From DASWYT01 sp965246875 (lineage in GTDB: Bacteria > Pseudomonadota > Alphaproteobacteria > Micavibrionales > SZUA-601), in assembly GCA_965246875.1 (NCBI GenBank), contig CBDFFU010000003.1, positions 868,001-932,000 of the forward strand: DNA of 64,000 nt, given 5' to 3'. The position numbers were made by a program, and so were the translations under genes. Each line of letters opens with the position of its first letter. Position 1 is the stretch's first letter. Under the pieces are notes generated by a model, which saw nothing but the letters and a program-made list of their open reading frames with translations, ran no database searches and was not told the DNA's origin. This document shows, piece after piece, positions 10,953 to 20,161 of this stretch.

Positions 10953-11999
10953 GTGCTAGCGGCTGAATTGCTTAAAATCGCGCGTATGTTGATGAATGCT
11001 GCCCAAAAATCGAAATCTGTTGCCAACCCGGTGACCGCGTTGCATGACGCGCTGGCACCGCACATCGCCGATCTCAACACCACCATTTATGCCCGGATGC
11101 AGTCTGATGTTGCGCTGATCAATCAACTGGGGGCCTATATTATTGCCGCCGGTGGCAAACGCTTGCGGCCGCTTCTGACATTGGCGATGGCGCAACTGTT
11201 TGGTCACACCAGCGACCGCGCTGTCAAGCTGGCAGCAGCCGTTGAATTTATTCACACGGCTACGTTGTTGCATGACGATGTGGTTGATGAATCAGACCAG
11301 CGGCGTGGGCAACCGTCGGCGAATGCCATGTTCGGCAATCAGGCCAGCGTACTGGTCGGTGATTTTCTCTTTTCGCGCGCCTTTGAATTGATGGTTGAAA
11401 CCGACAGTCTGGATGTGTTGCGCATTTTATCGCACGCCTCGGCGGTCATTGCCTCGGGCGAGGTGATGCAACTGGTGGCCACTGGCGACATGTCGCTGGA
11501 CCAAACGCATTACCTCAAGGTCATCAGCGCCAAAACGGCCGCCTTGTTTGCCGCATCGTGCGAAGCGGGCGCCGTTATTGCCCAGGCAGATGCACACCAT
11601 GTTGAAGCCTGCCGGTTATATGGCGAACATTTGGGCATTGCGTTTCAGATTGCCGATGACGTGTTGGATTACACCGCCGATCAAGTGACGATGGGCAAAA
11701 ATCCGGGCGATGATTTCCGCGAAGGCAAGATGACCCTGCCGGTTGTTCTGGCTTTGCAGAACGCCACGCCGGATGAAAAAGCCTTCTGGCAGCGCTGTAT
11801 GCGTGATCTGGAGCAACGCGACGATGATTTTGCACAGGCTGTTGCTTTGTTGCACAAACACGATGCCTTGAACTGTGCCTTGCAGATCGGCCAGCATTAT
11901 GCGGCACAGGCCGCGCAATATTTGACCATACTGCCGGCCCATAATTTACGCGACACGCTGGCGGCTATTCCATCGTTTGCCGTGACACGTTCGGCGTGA
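10953..11999 (+). CDS. ispB: Long-chain polyprenyl diphosphate synthase
   Basis: Extends farnesyl or geranyl diphosphate with isopentenyl units to make the ubiquinone side chain. Counting from the GTG at 10953, the first Asp-rich motif DDVVD is at residues 108-112 in LLHDDVVDE and the second, DDVLD, at 235-239. Helical packing residues GGKRLRP are also typical. The start is uncertain: GTG at 10953 or the ATG at 10986, which is closer to family length. Chain length (octa-, nona- or decaprenyl) cannot be judged; decaprenyl is usual in alphaproteobacteria. Confidence 0.92.
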   Translation: MLAAELLKIARMLMNAAQKSKSVANPVTALHDALAPHIADLNTTIYARMQSDVALINQLGAYIIAAGGKRLRPLLTLAMAQLFGHTSDRAVKLAAAVEFIHTATLLHDDVVDESDQRRGQPSANAMFGNQASVLVGDFLFSRAFELMVETDSLDVLRILSHASAVIASGEVMQLVATGDMSLDQTHYLKVISAKTAALFAASCEAGAVIAQADAHHVEACRLYGEHLGIAFQIADDVLDYTADQVTMGKNPGDDFREGKMTLPVVLALQNATPDEKAFWQRCMRDLEQRDDDFAQAVALLHKHDALNCALQIGQHYAAQAAQYLTILPAHNLRDTLAAIPSFAVTRSA

Positions 12000-12072
12000 C
12001 GCCAAGCTACGCGTTAAGCAGCGTTACAGTTCGTTACTTTGCCACGCGTCATGCTTTGATACTTTAAACCCC

Positions 12073-13440
12073 ATGAGAAAACCCATGCCAAAAACAACTG
12101 ATAAAGTCGTTGCGATGAAACCGCCCGTGCCATTTGCCTGTGTTATTCTGGCAGCGGGCCGTGGTACGCGCATGTTGTCCGCGACACCGAAACTGATGCA
12201 TCACATCGCCAACAAACCGATCCTGAAACATGTCATCGACAATTGCATGGCGGCGGGTGCCGCAGAAATTGTGATTGTCGCCGCGCCCGATGATCACTTG
12301 ACGCAAAAACAAATTCCACCACATGGCATGGCGATCCAGCGCGAGGCTTTAGGCACAGGACACGCCGCCTTGATGGGCATTCAAGCCCTGCGGTTTGAGC
12401 ATGACAAGGTGCTCATTTTAAATGGCGATATGCCGTTGCTCTTGCCGGAAACCATCCAACGTTTTGCGCAGCAAACCGACCCATTGACGATCATGGCCAT
12501 GACTTTGCCAGATGGCCGCAAACTGGGGCGGATTGTTCTGGATACTAAGAAAAAAGTGGCTAAAATCGTTGAGTTTAAAGATGCCACCGCCACCGAGCGC
12601 AAGATCAAATTGATCAACACCGGCGTCTATGCCATTCAGCATGATCGGGCAGAGGCTATTCTGACGCGCATCGACAACAAAAACGCGGCGCATGAATATT
12701 ACCTGACGGATATTGTCACGATCGGCCAGGAACTGGGGATGCCGTGTGGCGTGGTGCTGGCGGAATGGGATGAAGTGGCCAGCATCAACAACAAAACTGA
12801 ACTGGCCGAAATTGAAGGCATGATGCAGCAACGTCTGCGGCAAAAGTTTTTGGATGCCGGTGTGACGATGATCGACCCGAAAACGGTTTATCTGAGTATG
12901 GACACCCGGATGGGATTGGATGTCGTCATCGAACCCAATGTCTTTATCGGCCCCGGCGTGACGCTTGGCAAAGGTGTGCATGTCAAAGCCTTCAGTCACA
13001 TTGAGGGTGCGGAGTTGCAAGACTATGTGCAGGTCGGACCATTTGCCCGGCTGCGCCCAGACACCGTATTGGGCGAAAATGTGCGCATCGGCAATTTTGT
13101 CGAGATCAAACGCACCACGCTGGGTGCCGGATCAAAAGTCGATCATCTCAGCTATGTCGGTGACACGATGGCAGGCGATAAAGTCAAAATCGGCGCTGGC
13201 ACCATTACCTGTAATTATAACGGTTTTGATAAATTTGCGACGACAATTGAAGATGGTGTATTTATTGGTTCAAACAGTGTGCTGATTGCCCCGTTGACGC
13301 TTGGCAAAAATGCGATGGTGGCGGCTGGATCAGTTGTCACTAAAGATGTACCAACCGATGCACTGGCCATCACGCGCGCGGAACAAATCAATAAAGCCAT
13401 GGCGGCGAAACGCTTCCGCGACAAGCGGCAGAAAAAATAA
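12073..13440 (+). CDS. glmU: Bifunctional GlcNAc-1-P uridylyltransferase / GlcN-1-P acetyltransferase GlmU
   Basis: Performs the last two steps to UDP-GlcNAc. The N-terminal pyrophosphorylase domain has the nucleotide motif LAAGRGTRM at residues 26-34. The C-terminal half from about residue 265 is a left-handed beta-helix of hexapeptide repeats with the conserved segment GAGTITCNYNG. The length, 455, is normal. The gene lies 18 bases upstream of glmS and the two probably form one unit. A second in-frame ATG twelve bases downstream could be the real start. Together with glmM at the far end, the window holds all three Glm enzymes. Confidence 0.96.
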   Translation: MRKPMPKTTDKVVAMKPPVPFACVILAAGRGTRMLSATPKLMHHIANKPILKHVIDNCMAAGAAEIVIVAAPDDHLTQKQIPPHGMAIQREALGTGHAALMGIQALRFEHDKVLILNGDMPLLLPETIQRFAQQTDPLTIMAMTLPDGRKLGRIVLDTKKKVAKIVEFKDATATERKIKLINTGVYAIQHDRAEAILTRIDNKNAAHEYYLTDIVTIGQELGMPCGVVLAEWDEVASINNKTELAEIEGMMQQRLRQKFLDAGVTMIDPKTVYLSMDTRMGLDVVIEPNVFIGPGVTLGKGVHVKAFSHIEGAELQDYVQVGPFARLRPDTVLGENVRIGNFVEIKRTTLGAGSKVDHLSYVGDTMAGDKVKIGAGTITCNYNGFDKFATTIEDGVFIGSNSVLIAPLTLGKNAMVAAGSVVTKDVPTDALAITRAEQINKAMAAKRFRDKRQKK

Positions 13441-13458
13441 CTTACAGGAGTAAATACT

Positions 13459-15297
13459 ATGTGTGGCATCGTTGGCATTATCAGTGAAAAACCAGTCGCC
13501 GACCGTTTGGTCGAAGGCTTGCGCCGTCTGGAATATCGCGGCTATGACAGTGCCGGGATTGCCACGCTGAATAATCACGTCATCGACCGCCGCCGTGCGG
13601 AAGGCAAGCTGATCAACCTTGCACAAAAAGTGGCGAACGATCCTTTGCCGGGAACCATCGGCATCGGCCATACCCGTTGGGCGACCCATGGCGGGCCGAC
13701 CGAACGCAACGCGCATCCGCATGCCACGGCCCAGGTTGCCGTTGTGCATAATGGTATCATTGAGAATTATCAAACGTTGCGCAAAGAATTGGAAGGGTTG
13801 GGCCACGTCTTTACGTCGGACACCGATACCGAAGTCATCGCGCATTTGGTCACACATTATCTGCAGCAGGATGTGCAACCGGAAGCGGCCGCGCATCAGG
13901 CGTTGGCGCGCCTGACAGGTGCCTTTGCGGTTGCCATGATTTTCAATGACTATCCAGATTTAATGATTGGTGCCCGCCGTGGCACGCCACTGGCGATTGG
14001 GTATGGCGACAATGAAATGTTCCTGGCGTCGGATTCCTACGCCTTGGCACCATTGACGTCACAGGTCAGTTTTCTGGAAGATGGCGACTGGGTGATTGTC
14101 ACTAAAAATCATGTCACGATTTACGATCAAAATTATCAAACGGTGCGACGCCGCATTCGTCAGAGCACTGTCTCCAACACACTGGCTGGCAAAGGCGAAT
14201 ATCGCCATTTCATGCAAAAAGAAATTTTTGAACAGCCGGAAACAGTGGCCGACACGCTGAACAGTCTGATCCACCCAACCACGGGTGGTATTGTGATGCC
14301 ACAAGGCTTTAACGCCCTGGCACAAGCGCAACGCTTGATCATCAGCGCGTGCGGCACCGCGTTTTATGCCGGGCTGACCAGCCAATACTGGTTTGAAAAA
14401 TACGCCAAGCTGGCCGTCACAGCCGATGTTGCGTCTGAGTTTCGTTACCGGTCACCCGCACTTGATGCACATTGCGCCGCATTGTTCATTTCGCAATCGG
14501 GTGAAACACTCGATACCTTGGAAGCGTTGCGCCTGTGCAAACGGCATAACATGCCGCTTGGTGCCATTGTCAATACGGTCGAAAGCACGATCGAGCGGGA
14601 AGCGGGCCATAATGGTCAAACAAGCGTGATCCACACCTTGGCTGGTCCGGAAATTGGTGTGGCCTCGACCAAAGCCTTTACCACGCAACTAACGGTCTTG
14701 GCCTGTTTAGCCCTGGGCTTTGCGCAACAGCGCGGCACATTATCGGATGATGCCCACTCCGAACTTGTTGCCGCCTTGCGCACCGTGCCACACACAATGG
14801 CTGATATTTTGCGCATGGATACAGCCATTCACGCGATTGCCAAAGCCATCATGACGGCGCGCGATGTGTTGTACCTGGGCCGCGGCACGTCCTATCCGAT
14901 TGCCCTGGAAGGCGCATTAAAACTGAAAGAAATTTCGTACATCCATGCCGAAGGCTATGCCGCCGGTGAGATGAAACACGGGCCGATCGCGTTGATCGAC
15001 GAAAACGTGCCGGTCGTTGTTGTGGCACCGTCAGATGAATGGTTTGAAAAAACGGCATCAAATGTCAAAGAAGTGCAGGCACGCGGCGGCAAAGTGTTGC
15101 TGATCTCCGACGCCAGAGGCTGTGCCGCACTGACCGACACCGCGGAATGGACAATCACAATGCCGGATTGTCATGGGTTTGTCTCGCCCCTGCTATATAC
15201 CGTGCCATTGCAATTGCTGGCCTATCATGTTGCCGTGCTCAAAGGCACCGATGTCGATCAGCCGCGCAATCTGGCGAAAAGCGTGACGGTGGAATAA
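13459..15297 (+). CDS. glmS: Glutamine--fructose-6-phosphate aminotransferase GlmS
   Basis: Makes glucosamine-6-phosphate from fructose-6-phosphate and glutamine, the entry to amino-sugar synthesis. The N-terminal class II glutamine amidotransferase begins MCGIVGI, with Cys2 as nucleophile after Met removal. Two SIS domains follow, with SQSGET and a C-terminal LAKSVTVE typical of the family. AGGAG lies upstream of the ATG. No glmS ribozyme is seen in the 18-base gap from glmU. The length of 612 is normal. Confidence 0.97.
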   Translation: MCGIVGIISEKPVADRLVEGLRRLEYRGYDSAGIATLNNHVIDRRRAEGKLINLAQKVANDPLPGTIGIGHTRWATHGGPTERNAHPHATAQVAVVHNGIIENYQTLRKELEGLGHVFTSDTDTEVIAHLVTHYLQQDVQPEAAAHQALARLTGAFAVAMIFNDYPDLMIGARRGTPLAIGYGDNEMFLASDSYALAPLTSQVSFLEDGDWVIVTKNHVTIYDQNYQTVRRRIRQSTVSNTLAGKGEYRHFMQKEIFEQPETVADTLNSLIHPTTGGIVMPQGFNALAQAQRLIISACGTAFYAGLTSQYWFEKYAKLAVTADVASEFRYRSPALDAHCAALFISQSGETLDTLEALRLCKRHNMPLGAIVNTVESTIEREAGHNGQTSVIHTLAGPEIGVASTKAFTTQLTVLACLALGFAQQRGTLSDDAHSELVAALRTVPHTMADILRMDTAIHAIAKAIMTARDVLYLGRGTSYPIALEGALKLKEISYIHAEGYAAGEMKHGPIALIDENVPVVVVAPSDEWFEKTASNVKEVQARGGKVLLISDARGCAALTDTAEWTITMPDCHGFVSPLLYTVPLQLLAYHVAVLKGTDVDQPRNLAKSVTVE

Positions 15298-15299
15298 GC

Positions 15300-15684
15300 A
15301 TGACCGATGCAAAATCCTGCAAGTTTTGCAACTATGCGCCGGATAAAATGATTGCCTCCAATGATTTGGCGTTCATCATCAAAGATATTAATCCTGTTTC
15401 AGATGGGCATCTGTTGCTCATTCCGCGGCGACATGCCGTTGATTATTTCGATCTATTGCCTCATGAGATTACGGCGATTCATGAATTGCTGTTCGCACAA
15501 AAAACAGCAATTAGCACAAGATGACTCATCGATTGAAGGTTTTAATATTGGCATGAATTGCGGTGAGGTGGCGGGCCAGACAATTTTTCATTGTCATGTG
15601 CATCTGATTCCGCGCCGCCGGGGCGATAGCACCAACCCACGCGGCGGCATCCGGCATTTGATTGCAGGCAAGGGCGATTATTAA
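15300..15684 (+). pseudogene. HIT family hydrolase, frameshifted
   Basis: An ATG two bases after the glmS stop opens a HIT-type protein (CKFCNYAPDK at the start). The frame runs into TGA at 15522-15524, while the rest of the protein, with the histidine triad HCHVHLIPRR, continues in the next frame to 15684. The shift lies at a run of six A at 15499-15504; removing one A restores a 127-residue protein with continuous family sequence. It may be a true pseudogene, an assembly error, or a slippage site. HIT proteins hydrolyse nucleoside phosphoramidates and related phosphates. An intact paralogue follows. Confidence 0.8.
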
Positions 15685-15699
15685 CACAATAAAATGTTA

Positions 15700-15728
15700 T
15701 AGACATAACTATAAATTTTCGCTATATT
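15700..15728 (+). promoter_or_regulatory. Promoter implying a leaderless HIT mRNA
   Basis: TAGACA (15700-15705), 17 bases, then TATATT (15723-15728) each match the consensus at five of six positions. The expected start site, about 15735, coincides with the ATG at 15734, and no ribosome binding site is present. The second HIT gene may therefore be translated from a leaderless message. Confidence 0.5.
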
Positions 15729-15733
15729 GCGCT

Positions 15734-16138
15734 ATGACCAGCGAACATACTTCATCATGCCCGTTTTGTGCCGTTTTATCTGAACCTGGCAAGATACTGT
15801 TTCAAAACCCATTGGCTTATGTGATCAACAATATTACGCCGATAACCCCTGGGCACTTTTTGATTATTCCGGTTGATCACGGAGTGGGTTATTGCGATTT
15901 AAGTGAACAACAAATTCTTGCAGTTCATAATTTGTTGAAACAGCAAAAAGAAAGCTTGTGTGCGGTCGATCCATTTATTACCGGATTTAACATTGGCGTT
16001 AATGACGGTGCGAGTGCCGGGCAAACGATTTTTGGCCATGCACATTTACATGTTGTCCCGAGGCGTGATGGAGATGTATCGCCAGAAAATCTTCGCGGTG
16101 GCATTATGCGAGCGTTGAAAAACGTGTTAAATCCATAA
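15734..16138 (+). CDS. HIT family hydrolase
   Basis: A 134-residue histidine-triad protein beginning MTSEHTSSCP. A CPFC pair near the N-terminus suggests a metal site, as in bacterial HIT proteins. The triad HAHLHVVPRR is near residue 98-107, with GFNIGVNDG and GQTIF upstream as usual. It is a divergent copy of the frameshifted HIT gene just upstream; the two share the same fold marks but differ widely in sequence. Likely role: hydrolysis of adenylated phosphoramidates such as aminoacyl-AMP side products. The AT-rich composition resembles that of the first copy. Confidence 0.85.
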   Translation: MTSEHTSSCPFCAVLSEPGKILFQNPLAYVINNITPITPGHFLIIPVDHGVGYCDLSEQQILAVHNLLKQQKESLCAVDPFITGFNIGVNDGASAGQTIFGHAHLHVVPRRDGDVSPENLRGGIMRALKNVLNP

Positions 16139-16204
16139 AATCCTTTACAGACCCCTTAAACCCCGGCAAAATCCTTGATACAAATGAATGTTCAGGAGAT
16201 TTTG

Positions 16205-17788
16205 ATGTCCACCGCCGCTGTCCAGAAAACGGATAACAATACCGATCAGCCGACTGCAAAGAAAACACTCGATATGAAAGATATCGTTGCGCTGTGCAAG
16301 CGTCGCGGTTTTATCTTTCCATCATCGGAAATCTATGGCGGCATTAACGGGTTTTACGATTACGGCCCGTTGGGCATCGAGCTGAAAAACAACATCCGCG
16401 ATAGCTGGTGGCGCGCCATGGTGACCACACCGCCCATTGCCCAAGATGGCCCGGTGACGATTGTCGGCCTGGACAGCCAGATCATTCAAAACCCGCGCGT
16501 GTGGGAAGCCTCCGGCCATGTCGGCGGGTTCTCCGACCCGATGGTCGATTGCAAGGAAACGAAATTGCGTTACCGCGCTGATCATTTGATTTTTTTCAAA
16601 CAGGCCAATCCAAAACCAAACGCGCCAGTTTATTTTGCGTTCCACAAGGAAGCTGAAGAAAAAGACGTCAAAAAACGTTTGAAGAAAATCGCCGGTTCAG
16701 ACAACATGGCCGATTTCCAAAAATACGACTTTGAGAAAGTGCCGGGCGGTTATGAAGCCGTGAAAGCACTGACCGTTGGACCAGACGCCAGCAAGCCGGA
16801 TACATTAACCGAAGTCAAACAATTCAACCTGATGTTTGAAACACAAGTCGGTGCCACAGCGACCAAAGACAGCAAAGCCTATTTGCGCCCGGAAACAGCG
16901 CAGGGTATTTTTATCAATTTTAAAAACGTCGTTGACAGCACACGCGTCAAAGTGCCATTCGGTATTGCCCAAGTGGGCAAAGCATACCGTAACGAAGTCA
17001 CACCGCGTAATTTTATTTTCCGCACGCGTGAATTTGAACAGATGGAAATGGAATGGTTTTGCCACCCGAATGAAGCGAAATTCTGGCACGAGTTCTGGAT
17101 CGCCGAGCGTAAAAAATGGTGGCTATCGTTAGGCATTTCGGAAGACTCGCTTTATATGCGCCGCCAGGACCGTGACGAACTGGCCCATTACGCCAAAGCC
17201 GGTGAGGGAACACTGGATATCGAATTTGAATTTCCATTCACGTCACCAGGGCATGGCGAGATTGAAGGGATTGCACACCGTTGCGATTATGATCTCACGC
17301 AACATCAGGAATTTTCCGGTCAGAAGATGGATTATCTTGATCCTGATACCAACGCCAAGTTTATTCCGCATGTAATTGAGCCGGCGGCCGGTTTATCGCG
17401 TGCCGTTCTCACGGTATTGTGCGCGGCTTATACCGTTGATGAATCCCGTCCAAGCGGCATGTATCTGAATTTGCATCCCTCCATCGCGCCGAAAAAAGCG
17501 GCGATTTTGCCGTTGATGGCGAAAGACGGCCATCCGGAACTGGCCACCGAATTGTATCTGCAACTGCGTCAGGAATTTGCCGTTGATCTGGATATCAAAC
17601 AGAATATCGGCAAACGCTATGCACGTCAGGATGAGATCGGGACGCCGTACTGTTTCACGATTGATAGCCAGACCATGCAGGACAAGACTGTCACGGTGCG
17701 TGACCGCAACACGATGGCCCAGGAGCGAATTGCGATGAGCGATGTTGCCGCGTTCCTGCGTGAGAAAACTAAACCCATCGTGGTGTAA
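16205..17788 (+). CDS. glyS: Glycine--tRNA ligase, single-chain dimeric type
   Basis: Charges tRNA-Gly. The N-terminal segment GFIFPSSEIYGG and NGFYDYGPLG, the class II motif 2 region FRTREFEQMEMEWF, and the C-terminal anticodon-binding domain mark the alpha2-type enzyme known from eukaryotes, archaea and some bacteria. It is not the alpha2-beta2 GlyQ/GlyS type usual in proteobacteria. I place the start at ATG 16205, where CAGGAGA lies six bases upstream, giving about 527 residues; an in-frame ATG at 16184 and an earlier alternative start at 16175 lack such a site. It overlaps the next gene by one base. The enzyme type suggests lateral origin. Confidence 0.93.
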   Translation: MSTAAVQKTDNNTDQPTAKKTLDMKDIVALCKRRGFIFPSSEIYGGINGFYDYGPLGIELKNNIRDSWWRAMVTTPPIAQDGPVTIVGLDSQIIQNPRVWEASGHVGGFSDPMVDCKETKLRYRADHLIFFKQANPKPNAPVYFAFHKEAEEKDVKKRLKKIAGSDNMADFQKYDFEKVPGGYEAVKALTVGPDASKPDTLTEVKQFNLMFETQVGATATKDSKAYLRPETAQGIFINFKNVVDSTRVKVPFGIAQVGKAYRNEVTPRNFIFRTREFEQMEMEWFCHPNEAKFWHEFWIAERKKWWLSLGISEDSLYMRRQDRDELAHYAKAGEGTLDIEFEFPFTSPGHGEIEGIAHRCDYDLTQHQEFSGQKMDYLDPDTNAKFIPHVIEPAAGLSRAVLTVLCAAYTVDESRPSGMYLNLHPSIAPKKAAILPLMAKDGHPELATELYLQLRQEFAVDLDIKQNIGKRYARQDEIGTPYCFTIDSQTMQDKTVTVRDRNTMAQERIAMSDVAAFLREKTKPIVV

Positions 17789-18228
17789 TGACTGAACACT
17801 GCTATCCGTATCCACGCGCCGGTGTAACCGTCGACACCGTTATTTTTCTGCGCGAAGAACGTGTGATCAAAATTTTTCTGATCCAGCGCGGTGGGGAACC
17901 CTTTAAAGGATCTTGGGCCTTGCCGGGTGGTTATATCGAAATGCATGAAACAACTGAAGAGGCCGCATACCGTGAATTGCAGGAAGAAACCGGTTTAGCG
18001 CATATCGCTTTGACGCGTGTCGATGTATTTGATGCCGTTGATCGCGACCCCAGCAGTCGGGTGATTTCAATCGGCTACATGGCGATGATTGACGCCGCGC
18101 AAGCTGCGAACGCTAAGGCTGGTGATGACGCGGCGGTCTTGCAATGGCTGCCGCTGGATGCATTACCCGATCTGGCGTTTGATCACAGTGATATTGTTCG
18201 TGCGGCGCGAGTGAAGATGGGAATTTGA
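17788..18228 (+). CDS. Nudix hydrolase
   Basis: Hydrolyses a nucleoside diphosphate linked to another group, with divalent metal. The complete Nudix box is at residues 48-70: Gly48, Glu54, then RELQEETGL with the REUXEEXGU pattern. The 146-residue single-domain length, the start PYPRAGVTVDTVIF and the motif GSWALPGGYIE resemble ADP-ribose or ADP-sugar pyrophosphatases. The start overlaps the glycyl-tRNA synthetase stop by one base, so it is translationally coupled. The substrate is unknown. Confidence 0.9.
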   Translation: MTEHCYPYPRAGVTVDTVIFLREERVIKIFLIQRGGEPFKGSWALPGGYIEMHETTEEAAYRELQEETGLAHIALTRVDVFDAVDRDPSSRVISIGYMAMIDAAQAANAKAGDDAAVLQWLPLDALPDLAFDHSDIVRAARVKMGI

Positions 18229-18234
18229 TTATAG

Positions 18235-19041
18235 CTAGAATGTGAACCACTCCGGTTTCAGCAAGTCGATCTGCATATCATTAATGATACAACCACCATT
18301 CCATGCCGCATCAGCGAACTCCAGTTTGACCAGCGCCATGCCATACGACCCAGCCGTGCTGCGGGTATGACCAATCACCTGATCGCCTAAGCGTAATTCA
18401 CTGTCAAACGCCGGTACAGCGCCATGAAACACGAATGGTAATAAACGTTTTTTGACCAGGCCGCGGTAATGCGTACGCGCCGTCAGTTCCTGGCCCATGT
18501 AACAACCTTTATCCCAGGCAATGCCGTGCAATAAATCGAGATTGGCTTCCAGTAGCGCAGTGCGTTCCAGGTCAAAATCGGTGATATCTGGAACACCATT
18601 TTGAATGCGCCAGGCGTGGTAATCCTCAAGCGTGGCATCTGTCTCACACGTAAATTGACCAATGATGCGGTTGCCTATCGCGGCACGGCGCGGATCTTGA
18701 TATACCAGATCCGGACACAGTAAAATCGTGTCACGGTGTGCGTACGCATGATAATCAGCGCTGACATGGGTGATCGTGACTTTGGAGCGCAAGACAAACA
18801 TGTTCAAGCGATTTATAACGGCATCGACACGGCTGGCTGCGACATCCAGCAAAATCTGCTCATCACGCATGATAATAAAAAAATCGGCGAAATACTTTCC
18901 CTGCGGTGTCAGTAAACACCCGTATAGCGGCTGCTCTGGCGTCACCTTTGTGACGTCTTGACTGATCAGGCCATTCAAGAATTCGACCCTGTCATTGCCA
19001 GCAATGGCTATCACGCCGCGATCCGTCAGGGCAATCATCAT
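18235..19041 (-). CDS. ygfZ: Folate-binding Fe-S assembly factor YgfZ/CAF17-like
   Basis: Tetrahydrofolate-binding GcvT-like protein needed for some Fe-S enzymes. The diagnostic K-G-C-Y-x-G-Q-E motif is KGCYMGQE at residues 178-185, with the redox-relevant Cys180. The C-terminal barrel is short, as in alphaproteobacterial members, for a total of 268 residues. The ATG overlaps the stop of the upstream glycosyltransferase by four bases, so the two are coupled. It converges on the Nudix gene. Confidence 0.92.
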   Translation of the reverse strand: MMIALTDRGVIAIAGNDRVEFLNGLISQDVTKVTPEQPLYGCLLTPQGKYFADFFIIMRDEQILLDVAASRVDAVINRLNMFVLRSKVTITHVSADYHAYAHRDTILLCPDLVYQDPRRAAIGNRIIGQFTCETDATLEDYHAWRIQNGVPDITDFDLERTALLEANLDLLHGIAWDKGCYMGQELTARTHYRGLVKKRLLPFVFHGAVPAFDSELRLGDQVIGHTRSTAGSYGMALVKLEFADAAWNGGCIINDMQIDLLKPEWFTF

Positions 19042-20093
19042 GCGGCAACAACCTGACGATAGAAATCAAATGACGCTGTTAGAAACGCCTCTTTGGTAAA
19101 ATGCTGTTGATACGTCGCCGCACCCCCCGCCACCATACGCGCACAAAGAGCTTTATCATCAATGCAGCGCTGCATGGCTTTGGCCAAAGCGTCGGCATCG
19201 TCAACCGGAATCAGCAAGCCGTTTTTCTCATTCTCGACATAAGCTGCCGGGCCCTGGCTGGCTGCAGCAATCAACGGCACATGCATGGCCCAGGCATCGA
19301 CCATCACGGTGCCGAATGGTTCATAACGGGATGGGAACACGCAGACATCGGCGGCTTTCAATAAACGCTCGCGGTCATGCCGCCAGCCGAGAAAACGCAC
19401 TCGGTCAGCGACGCCTTGAATACGGGCCACATCTTCGAGGCTGGCACGCAATGGCCCATCGCCCGCGATCCAGACATAGGCATCCGGCACTTGTTTCATG
19501 GCGCGCAACAACACATCAAAGCCTTTTTTCCAGTGCAAGCGCGCTAGACTAAGAAATAAGGGCGCATGTTCCGGCGTGTTCAATTCAGCGCGTGATTGCG
19601 GGGTGATCTCTGCTGGAAAATTGGCAATGGTGTGAATAATTTTGACCGTGTCAGGTGCCGCACCTGTTTCGACCACATGGCGATACAAATCTTTGGTCAG
19701 CACCACATGATGGCTGCACAAGGAAAAACGTTTCTTGCGGTTGTAATAGCCACCATACCACGCGACGTTTTTGTGCGTTTCCTTGGTGGTGGATGGCACC
19801 GCATATTCACCCGCGCGGCCCATCCAATATTGGATGACATCCGGCTTGAACTCATTGATCAGTTTGCGCAAAGCGAACCGCGTGGGCCAGCGAAACCAGC
19901 CAGAAAACGGCGCCGTGCGTGTTAAAATATTGGCAGCACGTAGCGGGTTGATGCGTTCCAGCACCGGGCGCGTCAACACGGCCTGTTCCATCTCCGGGTG
20001 ATCGTTCAGCGCCAATACGTCTTCGAGAAAAATATTCTCTGCGCCGCCGACATCGCCACCGGCCATGACATGCAAAATTTTCAATTTTTTCAT
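19038..20093 (-). CDS. GT4-family glycosyltransferase
   Basis: A two-lobe GT-B glycosyltransferase of 351 residues. The N-terminal lobe begins KILHVMAGGDVGGAE, the donor-binding Gly loop. The C-terminal lobe has SRYEPFGTVMVDAWA, the usual E-x7-E region, although the second acidic residue here is Asp. It probably adds a sugar to the lipopolysaccharide core or another surface glycan; the acceptor cannot be told. It is followed by ygfZ with a four-base overlap and diverges from the NfeD-like gene. Confidence 0.88.
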   Translation of the reverse strand: MKKLKILHVMAGGDVGGAENIFLEDVLALNDHPEMEQAVLTRPVLERINPLRAANILTRTAPFSGWFRWPTRFALRKLINEFKPDVIQYWMGRAGEYAVPSTTKETHKNVAWYGGYYNRKKRFSLCSHHVVLTKDLYRHVVETGAAPDTVKIIHTIANFPAEITPQSRAELNTPEHAPLFLSLARLHWKKGFDVLLRAMKQVPDAYVWIAGDGPLRASLEDVARIQGVADRVRFLGWRHDRERLLKAADVCVFPSRYEPFGTVMVDAWAMHVPLIAAASQGPAAYVENEKNGLLIPVDDADALAKAMQRCIDDKALCARMVAGGAATYQQHFTKEAFLTASFDFYRQVVAA

Positions 20094-20161
20094 GGTTGTA
20101 TCCTCTGATACCAGTATAAATCAGGCCTTCCGTTCTGCCAAGCCGGTGGTATAATGGTTTC

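Noticed and set aside
13441..13458. glmS ribozyme
   Set aside because: The gap to glmU is only 18 bases and there is no room for the fold.
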